Notes: generated from the letters alone by a model not told the origin. Counted from the stretch's first letter, positions 54,026 to 62,195 are shown. The stretch: DNA of 64,000 nucleotides from Geodermatophilus telluris (GCF_900102745.1 NZ_FMZF01000003.1:388671-452670); one strand, 5' to 3'. Numbers and translations are program-made.

Positions 54026-54871
54026 CTACTTCTTCGCTATCGCGAAGACGACATCCCCTCGGCCACTCGGGCAGATGCCGCACCGTATGCAGGCGGAGCC
54101 TTTCTCGGTGATCAGCGGAAGGCGCCGCCCGTTCTCCGGACACGGATAGCGCTTGCCCGGCAAGGCCGCCAGGTCCGCGCGCCCGTCGGCGAACGTCTCC
54201 GCGAGGTAGGCCCATCGAGCCCATGGGTGGCGCCGTCGAGCCTCCATGGCCGCCGGCAGATTGTCTGGGTCAACCGACAGGTAGACCGTGAGGTTGGGCA
54301 AGTCCGTCAGCGCGGGGAGGACATCGAGGGCCGAAGGGTCGAAGCTCCGGGTGTAGACCCAGAACCGGACGTCGGGACTGGCGCGGATCACGTCGGCCCA
54401 CGCCTCCGCGTACTCCAGCGAGAAGAAGTCGCCGTCCCAGTGGATGCGGAAATGGCGCGGCACGGTGCTGCCGCGGCGCTCGGCTCGGTCGCAGTCGGCG
54501 CGGAAGCCGTCGATCATGTTGGCCAGCAGGGCCCCCATGGCCGCTCGGTCGAGCCCCGCGAGTGCCTGCATGTTGGTGGTCAGAACGTCGAGCACGCCCT
54601 TGTAGAGCTTCTCGAGCTTGCCCGCGTAGCAAACACGCTCACACGTGGCAGTGGCGCCAGGACAGGAATGCTGACGTCCAGCGGGGAGACCGAAGCTGTT
54701 TGCAATCCTCGCCGTCTTGCCGTTCGCCGACACCAGATTGGTGACCTTGCGATCTGCCGAGCGACGTAGCGCGCGCACGTCGCCCTGGGCGCACGGCGCG
54801 GTGGAGCTGACCGCTCTACCTGGCCTGGCGCCCGCACCAGCACCAGCACCAGCACCAGCCGGCGGACTCAT
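54026..54871 (-). CDS. Phage GP88-type protein
   Basis: The 281-residue product resembles the mycobacteriophage gene-88 family: SFGLPAGRQHSCPGATATC, ERVCYAGKLEK, FRIHWDGDFFS (about 150), FWVYTRSFDP (about 178) and a Cys-rich end (YPCPENG, then CIRCGICPS). The spaced Cys residues at both ends suggest a metal or iron-sulfur site, but no function is established. The start carries a short Ala-Gly repeat made by a hexanucleotide repeat (54834-54857), and no Shine-Dalgarno is visible, so the true start may be internal. Its presence points to past phage or plasmid DNA in this segment. It converges on the membrane-protein gene. Confidence 0.7.
   Translation of the reverse strand: MSPPAGAGAGAGAGARPGRAVSSTAPCAQGDVRALRRSADRKVTNLVSANGKTARIANSFGLPAGRQHSCPGATATCERVCYAGKLEKLYKGVLDVLTTNMQALAGLDRAAMGALLANMIDGFRADCDRAERRGSTVPRHFRIHWDGDFFSLEYAEAWADVIRASPDVRFWVYTRSFDPSALDVLPALTDLPNLTVYLSVDPDNLPAAMEARRRHPWARWAYLAETFADGRADLAALPGKRYPCPENGRRLPLITEKGSACIRCGICPSGRGDVVFAIAKK
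54032..54047. terminator. Hairpin between convergent genes
   Basis: CTTCGC (54032-54037), a 4-nt loop and GCGAAG (54042-54047) form a perfect 6-bp stem. It lies 26 bp after the stop of the membrane-protein gene and inside the last codons of the convergent GP88-type gene. No T-run follows, so this is a weak candidate. Confidence 0.3.
54834..54857. repeat. Hexanucleotide tandem repeat (GCACCA x4)
   Basis: Four perfect copies of GCACCA encode an Ala-Gly run near the N-terminus of the minus-strand GP88-type gene. Changes in copy number would keep the frame, so the repeat would vary protein length rather than switch expression. Confidence 0.7.
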
Positions 54872-55221
54872 GGCCCGGCCGCTAGCTATGCAGCCGGTTC
54901 GCTATCTCGTTTGCTCGGCGGAACCCGTAGGCGGCCATACCGGCGCGAGGGATGCAGCCGGCCGGTCGCCGGATCAGCCCGACGTGCCGCCAGGTGCTCA
55001 CTGACTATCGCGGTCCCCGTGTCGATCGTGGTGCCATCCATGGCCGCCTCCTCGACAAGCGAGGTCAACGGTCCGGGACTGCTCCGCACGGTCAACAGGG
55101 GACGACGTCGGACGCGCCGTCACAGCACGTCCGCGACCCGACGCACTCTCGCGCTCACTCGTTGGGATCGAGTCGTGCGTCGTTTACTGGCAGACGCGCG
55201 TTCTCGCGCGACAGTGACCAT
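54872..55221. other. Intergenic region without identifiable gene
   Basis: About 350 bp between the GP88-type start and the next plus-strand start. Open frames here are short and shadow-like. I see no RNA gene or clear promoter, although divergent promoters for both neighbours should lie within it. Confidence 0.4.
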
Positions 55222-55539
55222 GTGCTGAGCAAGGACTCGCTTCTGCGCGTGGGCGCGACGAAGCACATCGCCATGCGGCGTGAGGCCATGGCCAACAGCC
55301 TCAAGGAGTTGTTGGCGGCCGCACCCCATCAGGACAAGCGGCAGCTGCTCTCGGCGCTTGGCCAGCGTGGCTTCACTGGAGTGACCACCACTGACGTCAA
55401 GAGCGTCCTGTACGAGCGCCGCAGCTGCTTCGCCTCCGATGGCGGAACGCCACCCCTATGGCGACTGGCCGCCTCGCTTGCAAAGACGTCGACAACTGCT
55501 CAACCCGCGACCGGGGCCTTCGAGACCCTCCACAGCTAA
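55222..55539 (+). CDS. Small HTH-like protein, possibly a remnant
   Basis: A GTG at 55222 opens 105 residues: LKELLAAAPHQDKRQLLSAL, then GFTGVTTTDVKSVLYERRSC and FASDGGTPPLWRLA. The last part matches a winged-helix/HTH module that occurs at one end of actinobacterial helicases and some stand-alone proteins. There is no clear Shine-Dalgarno. Because a UvrD-helicase remnant follows within 60 bp, this may be the other preserved end of the same decayed gene. If real, it would be a small DNA-binding protein. Confidence 0.4.
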   Translation: MLSKDSLLRVGATKHIAMRREAMANSLKELLAAAPHQDKRQLLSALGQRGFTGVTTTDVKSVLYERRSCFASDGGTPPLWRLAASLAKTSTTAQPATGAFETLHS

Positions 55540-55594
55540 TCTGTCCATGCCAGAGTAGCGGCGAAGGTCCAGCTCGTAGTTCAAGGCCGAAGCA

Positions 55595-55991
55595 GTGCAG
55601 ATGGTGCTCGTGACCGGCGAGCCCACGGCCCAGGTCGCTCGCGACCTGGATCAACGAGGGCACGGGCTCGCAGACAGGGGCGTCACGGTCCGCTCGCTGG
55701 AGCAGGGCCAGCACAAGCAGGGACGCGCCTGTCGTCATGACCATGCATCGCGCCAAGGGCAGCGAGTTCTCCCGCGTACTCGTCTTTTGGGTCGACGAGG
55801 GTCTGGTACCGGCCGAGTGCCTGCTCAAGGATTTGCCCGAAGCCGAACGGGCCGACGCTGTGAAGCGGAGGCGGTCTCTGCTTCACATGGCGGCTACCCG
55901 AGATCGGGATGAGTTCAGGATGACCACGGGAGGGCGGCCGAGCCCGTTCCTGAATGGCTCCGGCACCAGGTGCTTCCCAGGTGCTGCGTGA
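55595..55991 (+). pseudogene. Remnant of a UvrD-type helicase C-terminus
   Basis: Two frames carry pieces of one helicase. The first (from 55595) has LVTGEPTAQVARDLDQRG followed by LADRGVTVRSLEQG. The second (from about 55737) has TMHRAKGSEFSRVLVFWVDE and RRSLLHMAATRDRDEF, which are UvrD motifs V-VI (the usual HxAKGLEF and VAATRAR, here altered). The N-terminal helicase domains and Walker A are missing and the frame breaks near 55730. It abuts the RT gene stop (55999). It cannot encode a working helicase. Confidence 0.65.
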
Positions 55992-55998
55992 ACATCTC

Positions 55999-58011
55999 CT
56001 ATGGCTGCCGGCTGAGGAGCATCTCGAGAAGACGCGAGGCACAGCTGACCATGAGGTCCAGCCGCAGGTCATCGGGCAACTCAGTGCCCTCGCCCAGATG
56101 GCCGAGCAGGTAGTCGTCCGTCGTCAATGTCGGGTCGAGTCGGCTGAGCACGAGGTACGTCGTCGCCTCCGCTTCGACCTCGTCTCTCCTGCGCGTGCCT
56201 CCACGGCGGTCCAGCCATGGGAGTTCCGGGTGTTTACCGAGGTGGCCACAGGAGAGGTGGGCCAACTCGTGCACGAGTGTGGCTAGCCGGTCCGGCACGG
56301 GCAGGTTGCGGTTGACCTCCACCTCGAAGCGCAACGGGCGGACGTCCTCGCCTTTGCCCCGCGGTCCAGGACGCCGGACGAGTTGGTCAGTCATCTGCGT
56401 GCGGTATGTGCGCCCGCAGGCACTGGCTGCATGGTCGACGAGGGTGACGCGCACGCCCCACCGCACGCTGTTGTCCAGGAGAGTGGACCACGCCGTCTCG
56501 AGCGCCTGGACAGGGATTGCCGTCCGGATCGACACCGGATCGGTGACGCCGTGCGGGAGCGGGGGAGCCTCGCGCAGCGGCTCAGTGTCGCCGACGTCGT
56601 AGGTCACCATGTACGGGCCGCGAGGTTGGAAGATCATGATGCGCTGGGCACCCGGTTTCGGCACCCGCCGGTATTCACGCCGCCAACGGGCCTCGGTGAG
56701 CACGAAGGTGGAGCCGGGCCGCTGCAGGCGTACGACCATTGCGTTGAAAGGCGCATACCGGTGAAAGCCGCCAATGAAGCGCATCAAGTCCGCAAACTCG
56801 GCGCTGGACCGGTACTCCGATCCGTGGCGCAGCAGGGCGGCGATGGACTCGCGAGCTTCCCCGGTGTCTAAGTCGCTCGGTAGTTCCGTGCTTGTGGGAT
56901 CGCCGAGGAGCTCGACGTCGCCGACCTCGAGCGCGCGTGACCAGGCGTCCGTCAGCAAGCGACCCTTGGCCGGTTCCACGAAACGAACCCAGGACAGCAA
57001 CCCGTCGACAGCGTTCCGGGCTGCTTCGGGGGTCTCGAAACCCATGTGCGCCGCGTGTGCTCTCAGGCCGGCGATCCGCACCCCGCGGACGTGACACTCA
57101 AGACGCCGATAGGTCTCCCTAGGTACGCGTGGAGCTGAGCCGTCTACAAGCAGGCCCAAGACCAGGCGTCGGCTGCCAGGGCGCGAGACGCGTGTCTTGG
57201 CGTCGTTGAGATGTAGGCCAACTTTCGTCGCGAGCACGGTTCGGACGTCGGTGACCAGCTGGGCGATGATTCGGCGGGGCACGAGCGCGCGCGACGACCA
57301 GATGAGGTCGTCGGCGTAGCGGGTGTAGCGCAGGCCCAAGCGGTCGGCGAGCCCGGACAGCTCGACATCCACCTCGTACATCACGAGGTTGCTGAGGGCG
57401 CCGCTGGTCGGCGCCCCCTGTGGCAGGAAGCCCTCCCGCTGGTCCTGGTACGGGTAGGCGCGAGCGACCAGCGGGTCCGTCGATCTCTGCCCGAGGCGCC
57501 GGGCGCCCGTACCCCTGTTGATCCACGATTCGCTATCCGGGGGCGTTGTCGTGCACAGGAGCGTCAGCTCGTAGGCCTGCACGGCGGAGAGGGGCCCGCC
57601 GATGGCCGGACGCCGACGGAGGGACGCGTAGACGTGCCTCTCGCGGATGTTGTCGAAGAAACCAGCGACATCGAGCCGGACGACGGTGTGCGCGCGGCAG
57701 TGCACCTGCGCGCACTCGACCACGGAGCGTCGGGGGCGGTAGGCGTAGGCAGCCGGGTGGACGGCGTGGTGCGCCAGGACTTCATCGAGCACACGTCGCT
57801 GCAGTCGCATGAGGTCGGGCGCCGGGGTCAGGAGCGTGCGGCTGCCCCCGCCCGGCTTGCGGTGCTGGAGTACCGAGTAGGGCCACGTGCTGCGATTCAG
57901 CAGGGCGGTGAGCCGGTCTCCGTCGAGACCGCTGTCGGCCGCCATGCCCCGCACAAGGGGTGTAGGCAGCGGGGGACGACGACCTCCACCTTGCCCTGGC
58001 AGCGCAGCCAC
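55999..58011 (-). CDS. Retron-type reverse transcriptase fused to ArdC/ImmA-like metalloprotease
   Basis: The GTG at 58011 is chosen because CGGAGG lies 9 nt upstream; GTG 58041 is an alternative. The 670-residue protein starts with a reverse transcriptase of retron type: VECAQVH (about 96, the NAxxH position), VVRLDVAGFFDNI (motif A), EGFLPQGAPTSGALSNL (motif B), RYADDLIWSS (motif C, about 231), and LVLGLLVDG in the VTG position. Residues about 430-520 resemble the ArdC N-terminal domain (FHRYAPFNAMVVRLQRPG, PKPGAQRIMIFQPRG). Residues about 560-630 form an ImmA/IrrE-like zinc peptidase with LVHELAHLSCGH and an EAEATTYLV helix supplying the third ligand. In retrons the RT with its RNA-DNA guards a toxic effector; here the effector would be a fused protease. 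Confidence 0.8.
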   Translation of the reverse strand: MAALPGQGGGRRPPLPTPLVRGMAADSGLDGDRLTALLNRSTWPYSVLQHRKPGGGSRTLLTPAPDLMRLQRRVLDEVLAHHAVHPAAYAYRPRRSVVECAQVHCRAHTVVRLDVAGFFDNIRERHVYASLRRRPAIGGPLSAVQAYELTLLCTTTPPDSESWINRGTGARRLGQRSTDPLVARAYPYQDQREGFLPQGAPTSGALSNLVMYEVDVELSGLADRLGLRYTRYADDLIWSSRALVPRRIIAQLVTDVRTVLATKVGLHLNDAKTRVSRPGSRRLVLGLLVDGSAPRVPRETYRRLECHVRGVRIAGLRAHAAHMGFETPEAARNAVDGLLSWVRFVEPAKGRLLTDAWSRALEVGDVELLGDPTSTELPSDLDTGEARESIAALLRHGSEYRSSAEFADLMRFIGGFHRYAPFNAMVVRLQRPGSTFVLTEARWRREYRRVPKPGAQRIMIFQPRGPYMVTYDVGDTEPLREAPPLPHGVTDPVSIRTAIPVQALETAWSTLLDNSVRWGVRVTLVDHAASACGRTYRTQMTDQLVRRPGPRGKGEDVRPLRFEVEVNRNLPVPDRLATLVHELAHLSCGHLGKHPELPWLDRRGGTRRRDEVEAEATTYLVLSRLDPTLTTDDYLLGHLGEGTELPDDLRLDLMVSCASRLLEMLLSRQP

Positions 58012-58414
58012 CGGGTCGAACCTCCGATCACACCAGCCCACCCGAAGGAGTGGGCATCCGCTTTCGCGACCGGCTCACCGCAGAGGTGAGTTCCTGGAGG
58101 CCGCCATCCCCCGCCGGGGACGGTAGCGACGGACGCCGACAGTTCACTGCAGGCCAAGGCAACCCAGCGTGTCGGACCTTCCCGCGCGCCCACGACGCAG
58201 CGGGCGCTCGGCTGTCGCATTCCTGCCGTCGGAAGCGGGCCGCCGCAGGTGTGCAAAACGTGTGCAGACGGCCGGCGCCCAGAGCCAGGCAAGCCAGGGA
58301 TGAGACGACGAACCACGCTTGTCAGGCGGCCCCGCGGCTCCTCGCGGGCCGTGGTACCACTGGCAGTGTGGGGGTCACGGGTTCTAGTCCCCTCAGCGGG
58401 ACGCGGTCCGTGCC
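58012..58414. other. Upstream region of the RT gene; possible retron non-coding RNA
   Basis: No gene is visible in these 400 bp. Just upstream of the RT start, on its strand, lie three compact inverted repeats: CCCAC/GTGGG (58037-58054), CTCACC/GGTGAG (58074-58090) and TCCCC/GGGGA (58107-58120). Retron RNAs (msr-msd) are encoded directly upstream of their RT and contain such stems, so this is the place to look. I could not identify long a1/a2 end repeats by eye. A tRNA-3'-end-like sequence follows at 58366-58402. Confidence 0.35.
58366..58402 (+). other. tRNA-3'-end-like sequence, possible attachment-site remnant
   Basis: GGTCACGGGTTCTAGTCCCC (58374-58393 region) resembles a T-arm with its TTC-A-GT loop, followed by an acceptor-like CAGCGGGAC. 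The rest of a tRNA is not present upstream. Actinobacterial integrases often use tRNA 3' ends as attachment sites and leave such partial copies. The adjoining GTCCC/GGGAC (58387-58402) could also form a small hairpin. The match is imperfect in the T-stem. Confidence 0.35.
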
Positions 58415-58818
58415 ATGCGCGAGCAGGCCGCCGATGCGATGGGTGGCCCGTTCGACGTCCAAGAGTGGGAGATCGCCCTCCTGCATCGCGCGCACCAGGC
58501 TCTGGAGGGGGCCTGCTGCCGCGTCACCTGGAGTCGCGGGGATGCCGGCCGCATGTACCAAATGACCGAGACCTTCCGCACCGGCATCGTGCCGCGACTG
58601 GACGGCATCCCGGGTTTTGCAGCGTGAGCCTGATGGGCGACTGCCAGACCGGCAGGAGCGTCCTGACGGCCACCTACGACCGCAGCTCGCTGGAGGGCTT
58701 CGCCGAGACGGTGCGGGGCATGCGCGAGCGGTTCACCGCGGAGACAGACTCGGAGGTCATGCTGATCGCCGCGTTCGAGCTGGCGATCCACCACCTGCGC
58801 GTCCCCGAGATGGCCTGA
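58415..58818 (+). pseudogene. Frameshifted ABM-like (antibiotic biosynthesis monooxygenase-type) gene fragment
   Basis: Frame 2 encodes FDVQEWEIALLHRAHQALEG up to RLDGIPGF and then stops at 58627. Frame 1 continues the same protein with CSVSLMGDCQTGRSVLTATY to AFELAIHHLRVPEMA, ending at 58818. A one-base indel near 58615-58620 separates them. The aligned copy at 63192-63620 (VQEWDIAVLHR, LPGFCSVSM, LDLAHLHVPEAV) is unbroken across this point. The pattern is that of ABM-domain proteins. The N-terminus is also missing, so this is a dead fragment. Confidence 0.6.
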
Positions 58819-58872
58819 GGACGGCGGCCGGCGCGGGCGGGGCGCGTCGGCCTGCGGTCACCGGAAGGACGG

Positions 58873-58956
58873 TCAGATCCCGACGTGCGCCAGGGCATGC
58901 AGTAGCGGCGTGCTCTGCTCCTTCTCGAACTCGGCGACCACGGCCCTCCAGGGAGC
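58873..58956 (-). pseudogene. C-terminal peptide fragment also found at 63180
   Basis: On the minus strand, LLAPWRAVVAEFEKEQSTP followed by LLHALAHVGI and a stop resembles VLAEFENGQSTLLLQALNHLG plus Val and a stop at 63180-63245. Both lie beside an ABM-like fragment. The parent protein is not recognised; the shape recalls the end of a HipB/XRE-type antitoxin. It has no start of its own and ends 7 bp before the neighbouring gene's stop. Confidence 0.35.
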
Positions 58957-58963
58957 GAGCAGG

Positions 58964-60241
58964 TCAGTCCGCGGCTCGGAAGAGCCGTGAGATCCCTAGG
59001 TAACTCAAGATGGCCGTTCCTGGCATCGCCAGGAGGAGCACTAGCAGGTCGAGCCAATCGTCTTGGAGGTTGGCGTTCGAGCCGAAGACAGCAGCCACAA
59101 GACCCGGGGCCAGTAGAACCGCGGCCAACGTCGCCAATCGTTCCTGATATCGCTCGGCGCGGAGCTGGTCCACCAAGCTGAGAGCACTTGCTGCCGCGCC
59201 ACCCAAGGCTTGTAGCGCTTCCAGAGTACGTTCAACCTGGTCTCGGACGTGCTTTGCTTCACGTTCCTGCTCGAACCCTGCCCAGGCGAGAGCCGACGGG
59301 TGCCTCAGCGGCTGCAGAGCCTGCGTGACATTGGGCAAACTTGCCTGCAGCCCGACGAGAAGCCCACGTTCCGGGCTGGGCTTTCTGGCGAATGTGAGCC
59401 GCCAGAAGTCGAGCCTGGAAGCCAGGTCTGCCTCCAATACGCCGAAACTGTTGACGGCGTGCTCCAACACGATCATCGCAGCCTCTAGAGGGTCCGCCGC
59501 ACCAGCCAGTCCGAGGGCTTGGAGCTCAGCGATGTACGCCTCTGGCACGGGGACGTCGGCATCGCCTGTCGAAGCCCCGTCGACCTCGATCTCGGCTGTG
59601 TGGCGAACGACGAGCAAGCAGTTTGGAGTAACCGCGAGTTCGACGAGCGCTCGGCGCACCTCAACTGACGGCACCTGCCTTGCTTGGTCATGTGATGGAA
59701 GCGCCATATACACGCTGGCTAGGCGAGGTCCCCCAGACGCGTGCGTTCGCTTGAACGACGCCTCGACATCGGCCTGCAGCAGGTCATCGATTGCCTCGGG
59801 TGGAAGGTCCGGGAGCAACTTGAGCAAAGCGTCGCGGAGCCTGTCCCCATCAGCGTGCCCGACCACAACGTCCACGAAAACCGGCGTCGCGGCTGCGACA
59901 TCCGCCGGGACCGCAGCGACGGCGACTCCTGCTGGCCATCTCCACAGGGATACGCCGTGGGGAAGCGCTCCCGCTGTCTCGGGCTCATCGTGCGTGATGG
60001 GGTTGCGTGACGACAGCCGCACGCTGCCAGCGCGCTGAACCACCGCCATCGGCGGTTCCACCACCAGGCCCGCCTCGTCCAACGCTCTGCCGATGCGGCT
60101 GCGGGCGGCGTCAGTCAGGTTGTAGAGACCGAAGGCGGCTAGCAGAGTCGTCACCTTGCGCCAGGAGCGCCGCTTGCTCTGCGATTCCGCCAGTCGGACA
60201 GACTGTGCAATCTCTTGAGCAATCTCCCGATCGCTTGCCAT
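58964..60241 (-). CDS. CorA-like membrane protein with N-terminal helical domain
   Basis: The ATG at 60241 is preferred over 60286 because the intervening residues are unlike protein. The 425-residue product has a helical N-terminal segment (RRSWRKVTTLLAAFGLYNLT), a mixed middle domain, a coiled region (VRDQVERTLEALQALGG) and two C-terminal membrane segments around TLAAVLLAPGLVAAVFGSNA and LLVLLLAMPGTAILSYLGIS. A long coiled region followed by two C-terminal helices with a GSN tripeptide between them recalls CorA-type divalent-cation channels, where GMN is usual. With GSN in place of GMN, transport is uncertain. Two-helix CorA-like proteins also occur as effectors in some defence loci. It stands alone on the minus strand. 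Confidence 0.55.
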   Translation of the reverse strand: MASDREIAQEIAQSVRLAESQSKRRSWRKVTTLLAAFGLYNLTDAARSRIGRALDEAGLVVEPPMAVVQRAGSVRLSSRNPITHDEPETAGALPHGVSLWRWPAGVAVAAVPADVAAATPVFVDVVVGHADGDRLRDALLKLLPDLPPEAIDDLLQADVEASFKRTHASGGPRLASVYMALPSHDQARQVPSVEVRRALVELAVTPNCLLVVRHTAEIEVDGASTGDADVPVPEAYIAELQALGLAGAADPLEAAMIVLEHAVNSFGVLEADLASRLDFWRLTFARKPSPERGLLVGLQASLPNVTQALQPLRHPSALAWAGFEQEREAKHVRDQVERTLEALQALGGAAASALSLVDQLRAERYQERLATLAAVLLAPGLVAAVFGSNANLQDDWLDLLVLLLAMPGTAILSYLGISRLFRAAD

Positions 60242-60603
60242 TTCCCCGCCCCGAGTTGTCGCACTATGGAAGATGCACCCTCGCATGGCAGCAGCGGGAC
60301 CAACAACAAGCGCGCCCCAGCCGGGTGACGTCCCGAGAAGTGGGTGTAGTCAACCTCGTCGACAGCGGGCCACCGCCCGTCGGTGCCGGTGCTTCACCGG
60401 GACTGGTCGACGAGGACGAGTACCGCTATCCCGCCGTTGTCGAGGCCGTGAAGCCAGGGAGCTAGGGCTTCCTCTACCGGGTGTGCTTCAACTCCTGACG
60501 TCCACGCGCGAACAGCGAGAAGGTGGGGTCTACCGGGAGGGGGTCATCCCCCGCCTCGCCTAAGGGCGTCAGACTGGCTCGGCGGTCCAGGAGGTTAGCG
60601 TCC
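60242..60603. other. Intergenic region, possibly with decayed coding sequence
   Basis: About 360 bp. One frame contains a protein-like tail (VVNLVDSGPPPVGAGASPGL, then EDEYRYPAVVEAV) ending at 60465 with no start of its own. AGGAGG at 60589-60594 serves the next gene. I see no RNA gene. Confidence 0.35.
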
Positions 60604-60870
60604 GTGGCCATGGGTGCCGCCTCTGCCTCGCAGAACCTCGACCACGTCATTGCCGTCGCAACCCGCTACATCGAGCAGCACCTCGGGGAAGATCTGCTGC
60701 AGTGGAGCGAGGTCATCGACCACCTCAAGGCGGGCGGCTATACCGATGAGGCAACCTTGGCGGTCACCCGTGCCGTCTTGGACCTCGAACGCACCGACGT
60801 GATGTTCTACGCCATCGAGGGCATGCGCCGCCCCCGCCCCCGGCGACGCCGCACCCGCACCACTCCATGA
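60604..60870 (+). CDS. Small protein, probably the 5' part of a frameshifted gene
   Basis: A GTG at 60604 follows AGGAGG by 9 nt. The 88 residues begin with a sensible helical sequence (LDHVIAVATRYIEQHLGEDL, WSEVIDHLKAGGYTDEATL) and end in an Arg/Pro-rich tail. In the other frame, good protein sequence starts just where the tail begins (APLHEVAGAVLSLQWPC) and runs into the 61001-61516 segment. The break coincides with two runs of five C at 60831-60841. One gene, 60604-61516, with a C-run indel is likely. The family is unknown. Confidence 0.45.
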   Translation: MAMGAASASQNLDHVIAVATRYIEQHLGEDLLQWSEVIDHLKAGGYTDEATLAVTRAVLDLERTDVMFYAIEGMRRPRPRRRRTRTTP

Positions 60871-61000
60871 GGTCGCGGGCGCGGTCCTGTCTCTGCAGTG
60901 GCCATGCACCCGCAACGACCGACCGGGCGGCAGCCGGTCCATCTGGGAGGCGTTCGAAGAGCTCGGCGGGCGTTACCGGCACTGCGACGTCTACGACGCC

Positions 61001-61516
61001 ATGCACGAGCGACTGAAAGGTCACGAGCTCAAGAGCGGCCGCGTCTACTGGCAGCGGACCGACCTTCCGTCACGCTTCGACACAGCCGGCCGCTTCACTC
61101 AACGGGCCGAGGCCGTCGCCGTGCAACCGCCGGCCTCACCAGCCCGCCAGCAGCTCGAAGCGGACCTCGTCGCCGCGTATGTCGCGACACTCCCGCACCG
61201 CTACCTCCGAGAGCACCCCATCGGTGAACTGCGCGCCGACGTGTACGAGCCGACCATCCGGCGCATCGTGGAGGCGAAAGCCGCCGCCGACGTCGTCACC
61301 GTCGCTCACGCGTGGGCTCAGGCAGCCGCCTACCGGTACACAGCGAACACCTCCGCGCTCGACGACCGGACCACCGTCGAGTCCATCGCGGTCCTGCTCC
61401 CGGTCGCACCCACCGGGACCGCTCGCGGCTTCCTCGAGCATGTCGCCGCGGACTGCTTCGAGGTCGAGCTCATATACCCCCACGGCGAGACATTCCGGCA
61501 CGAGCAACTCACCTGA
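61001..61516 (+). CDS. Protein of unknown function, probably the 3' part of a frameshifted gene
   Basis: From the first ATG (61001) there are 171 residues, but coding-like sequence continues upstream in frame (SRSIWEAFEELGGRYRHCDV) with no start codon before the C-runs at 60831-60841. Downstream are HELKSGRVYWQRTDLPSRF, an acidic/Ala-rich helical middle (IVEAKAAADVVTVAHAWAQA) and a C-terminal strand region (CFEVELIYPHGETFRHEQ). I recognise no family and see no catalytic motif. Read together with 60604-60870 it would be one protein of about 300 residues. Confidence 0.5.
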   Translation: MHERLKGHELKSGRVYWQRTDLPSRFDTAGRFTQRAEAVAVQPPASPARQQLEADLVAAYVATLPHRYLREHPIGELRADVYEPTIRRIVEAKAAADVVTVAHAWAQAAAYRYTANTSALDDRTTVESIAVLLPVAPTGTARGFLEHVAADCFEVELIYPHGETFRHEQLT

Positions 61517-61533
61517 CCGGGCACCGACAACGG

Positions 61534-61790
61534 TCAAGTCAGCTGCGCGAGCAGCTCCCCGGAGGGGCGTGCGGCTTGACGCTGAGCCGGTCCTGGGCCC
61601 GGAGCTGCTCGAGCCACAGGCTGGTCATGGTCGCGACCATGGACGCGCTGGACGCCTGATGGCCGCCCACCTTCATGCTGCCCGGGTTGTGGCGGACGCG
61701 GTTCGCGTGGTCGACGATGGCCTGAGGGACGGCCGTCGGCGCGGGCGCGGGGCCCGCCCGACGGCAAGTTCTGGCGCTCACCCAGCGCAC
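61534..61790 (-). pseudogene. Fragment of a pyruvate dehydrogenase E1 / transketolase-like gene
   Basis: On the minus strand, IVDHANRVRHNPGSMKVGGH then QASSASMVATMTSLWLEQLR and LSVKPHA match the conserved N-terminal part of homodimeric pyruvate dehydrogenase E1 (AceE-type), where MKVGGHQASSAS and VKPHASP are hallmarks. Only about 65 residues survive. The frame degenerates on both sides, and the thiamine-diphosphate-binding regions are absent. It is a dead fragment carried here by rearrangement. Confidence 0.65.
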
Positions 61791-62195
61791 GTCGGAAGGC
61801 TGTAACAGCGGCTCGTCAGCCGGTACCGCGAGCCTGCGAGTACCGGCGGTAGGCCGTGCTCTGTGACAACTCGCTCACCGCCGCCTACATCGACCGACGG
61901 TCCATGGATGCCTCCCGCCAGCGGGGCCGTTGGCATCCACGGCGAGTCCGCCGCGCATTGCGCATGTGCGCCAGATGTGGCCGAGTTCGACGTCGTCCTC
62001 CACCACCTGAGCGTCCCGACCTGGTCTCACTATCCAGTATCACGGCGCGGGAAACCCCAATCGACCCGCTTGCCCCGTGCGGCCCACTCGGGAGACCGTC
62101 ACGTTCCGCAATTTTTCGGTTCCCAGGAATCTCACCCGTTCACTGCCCTCTCGCAATCGGAGGAAGTGCGCGACTCTCAGTCACCAATCTTCACG
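61791..62195. other. Intergenic region with a small ABM-like relic
   Basis: About 400 bp without an intact gene. At 61974-62018 (plus strand) DVAEFDVVLHHLSVP resembles the C-terminal ends of the ABM-like copies at 58818 and 63620 (FELAIHHLRVPE, LDLAHLHVPE). It is a third, very short relic. The DNA around 62030-62190 is somewhat less GC-rich and may hold the promoter of the gene at 62196. Confidence 0.4.

Noticed and set aside
58366..58402. A complete tRNA gene
   Set aside because: Only a T-arm-like and acceptor-like part is visible. No D-arm or anticodon arm can be drawn upstream, and the T-stem has a mismatch.
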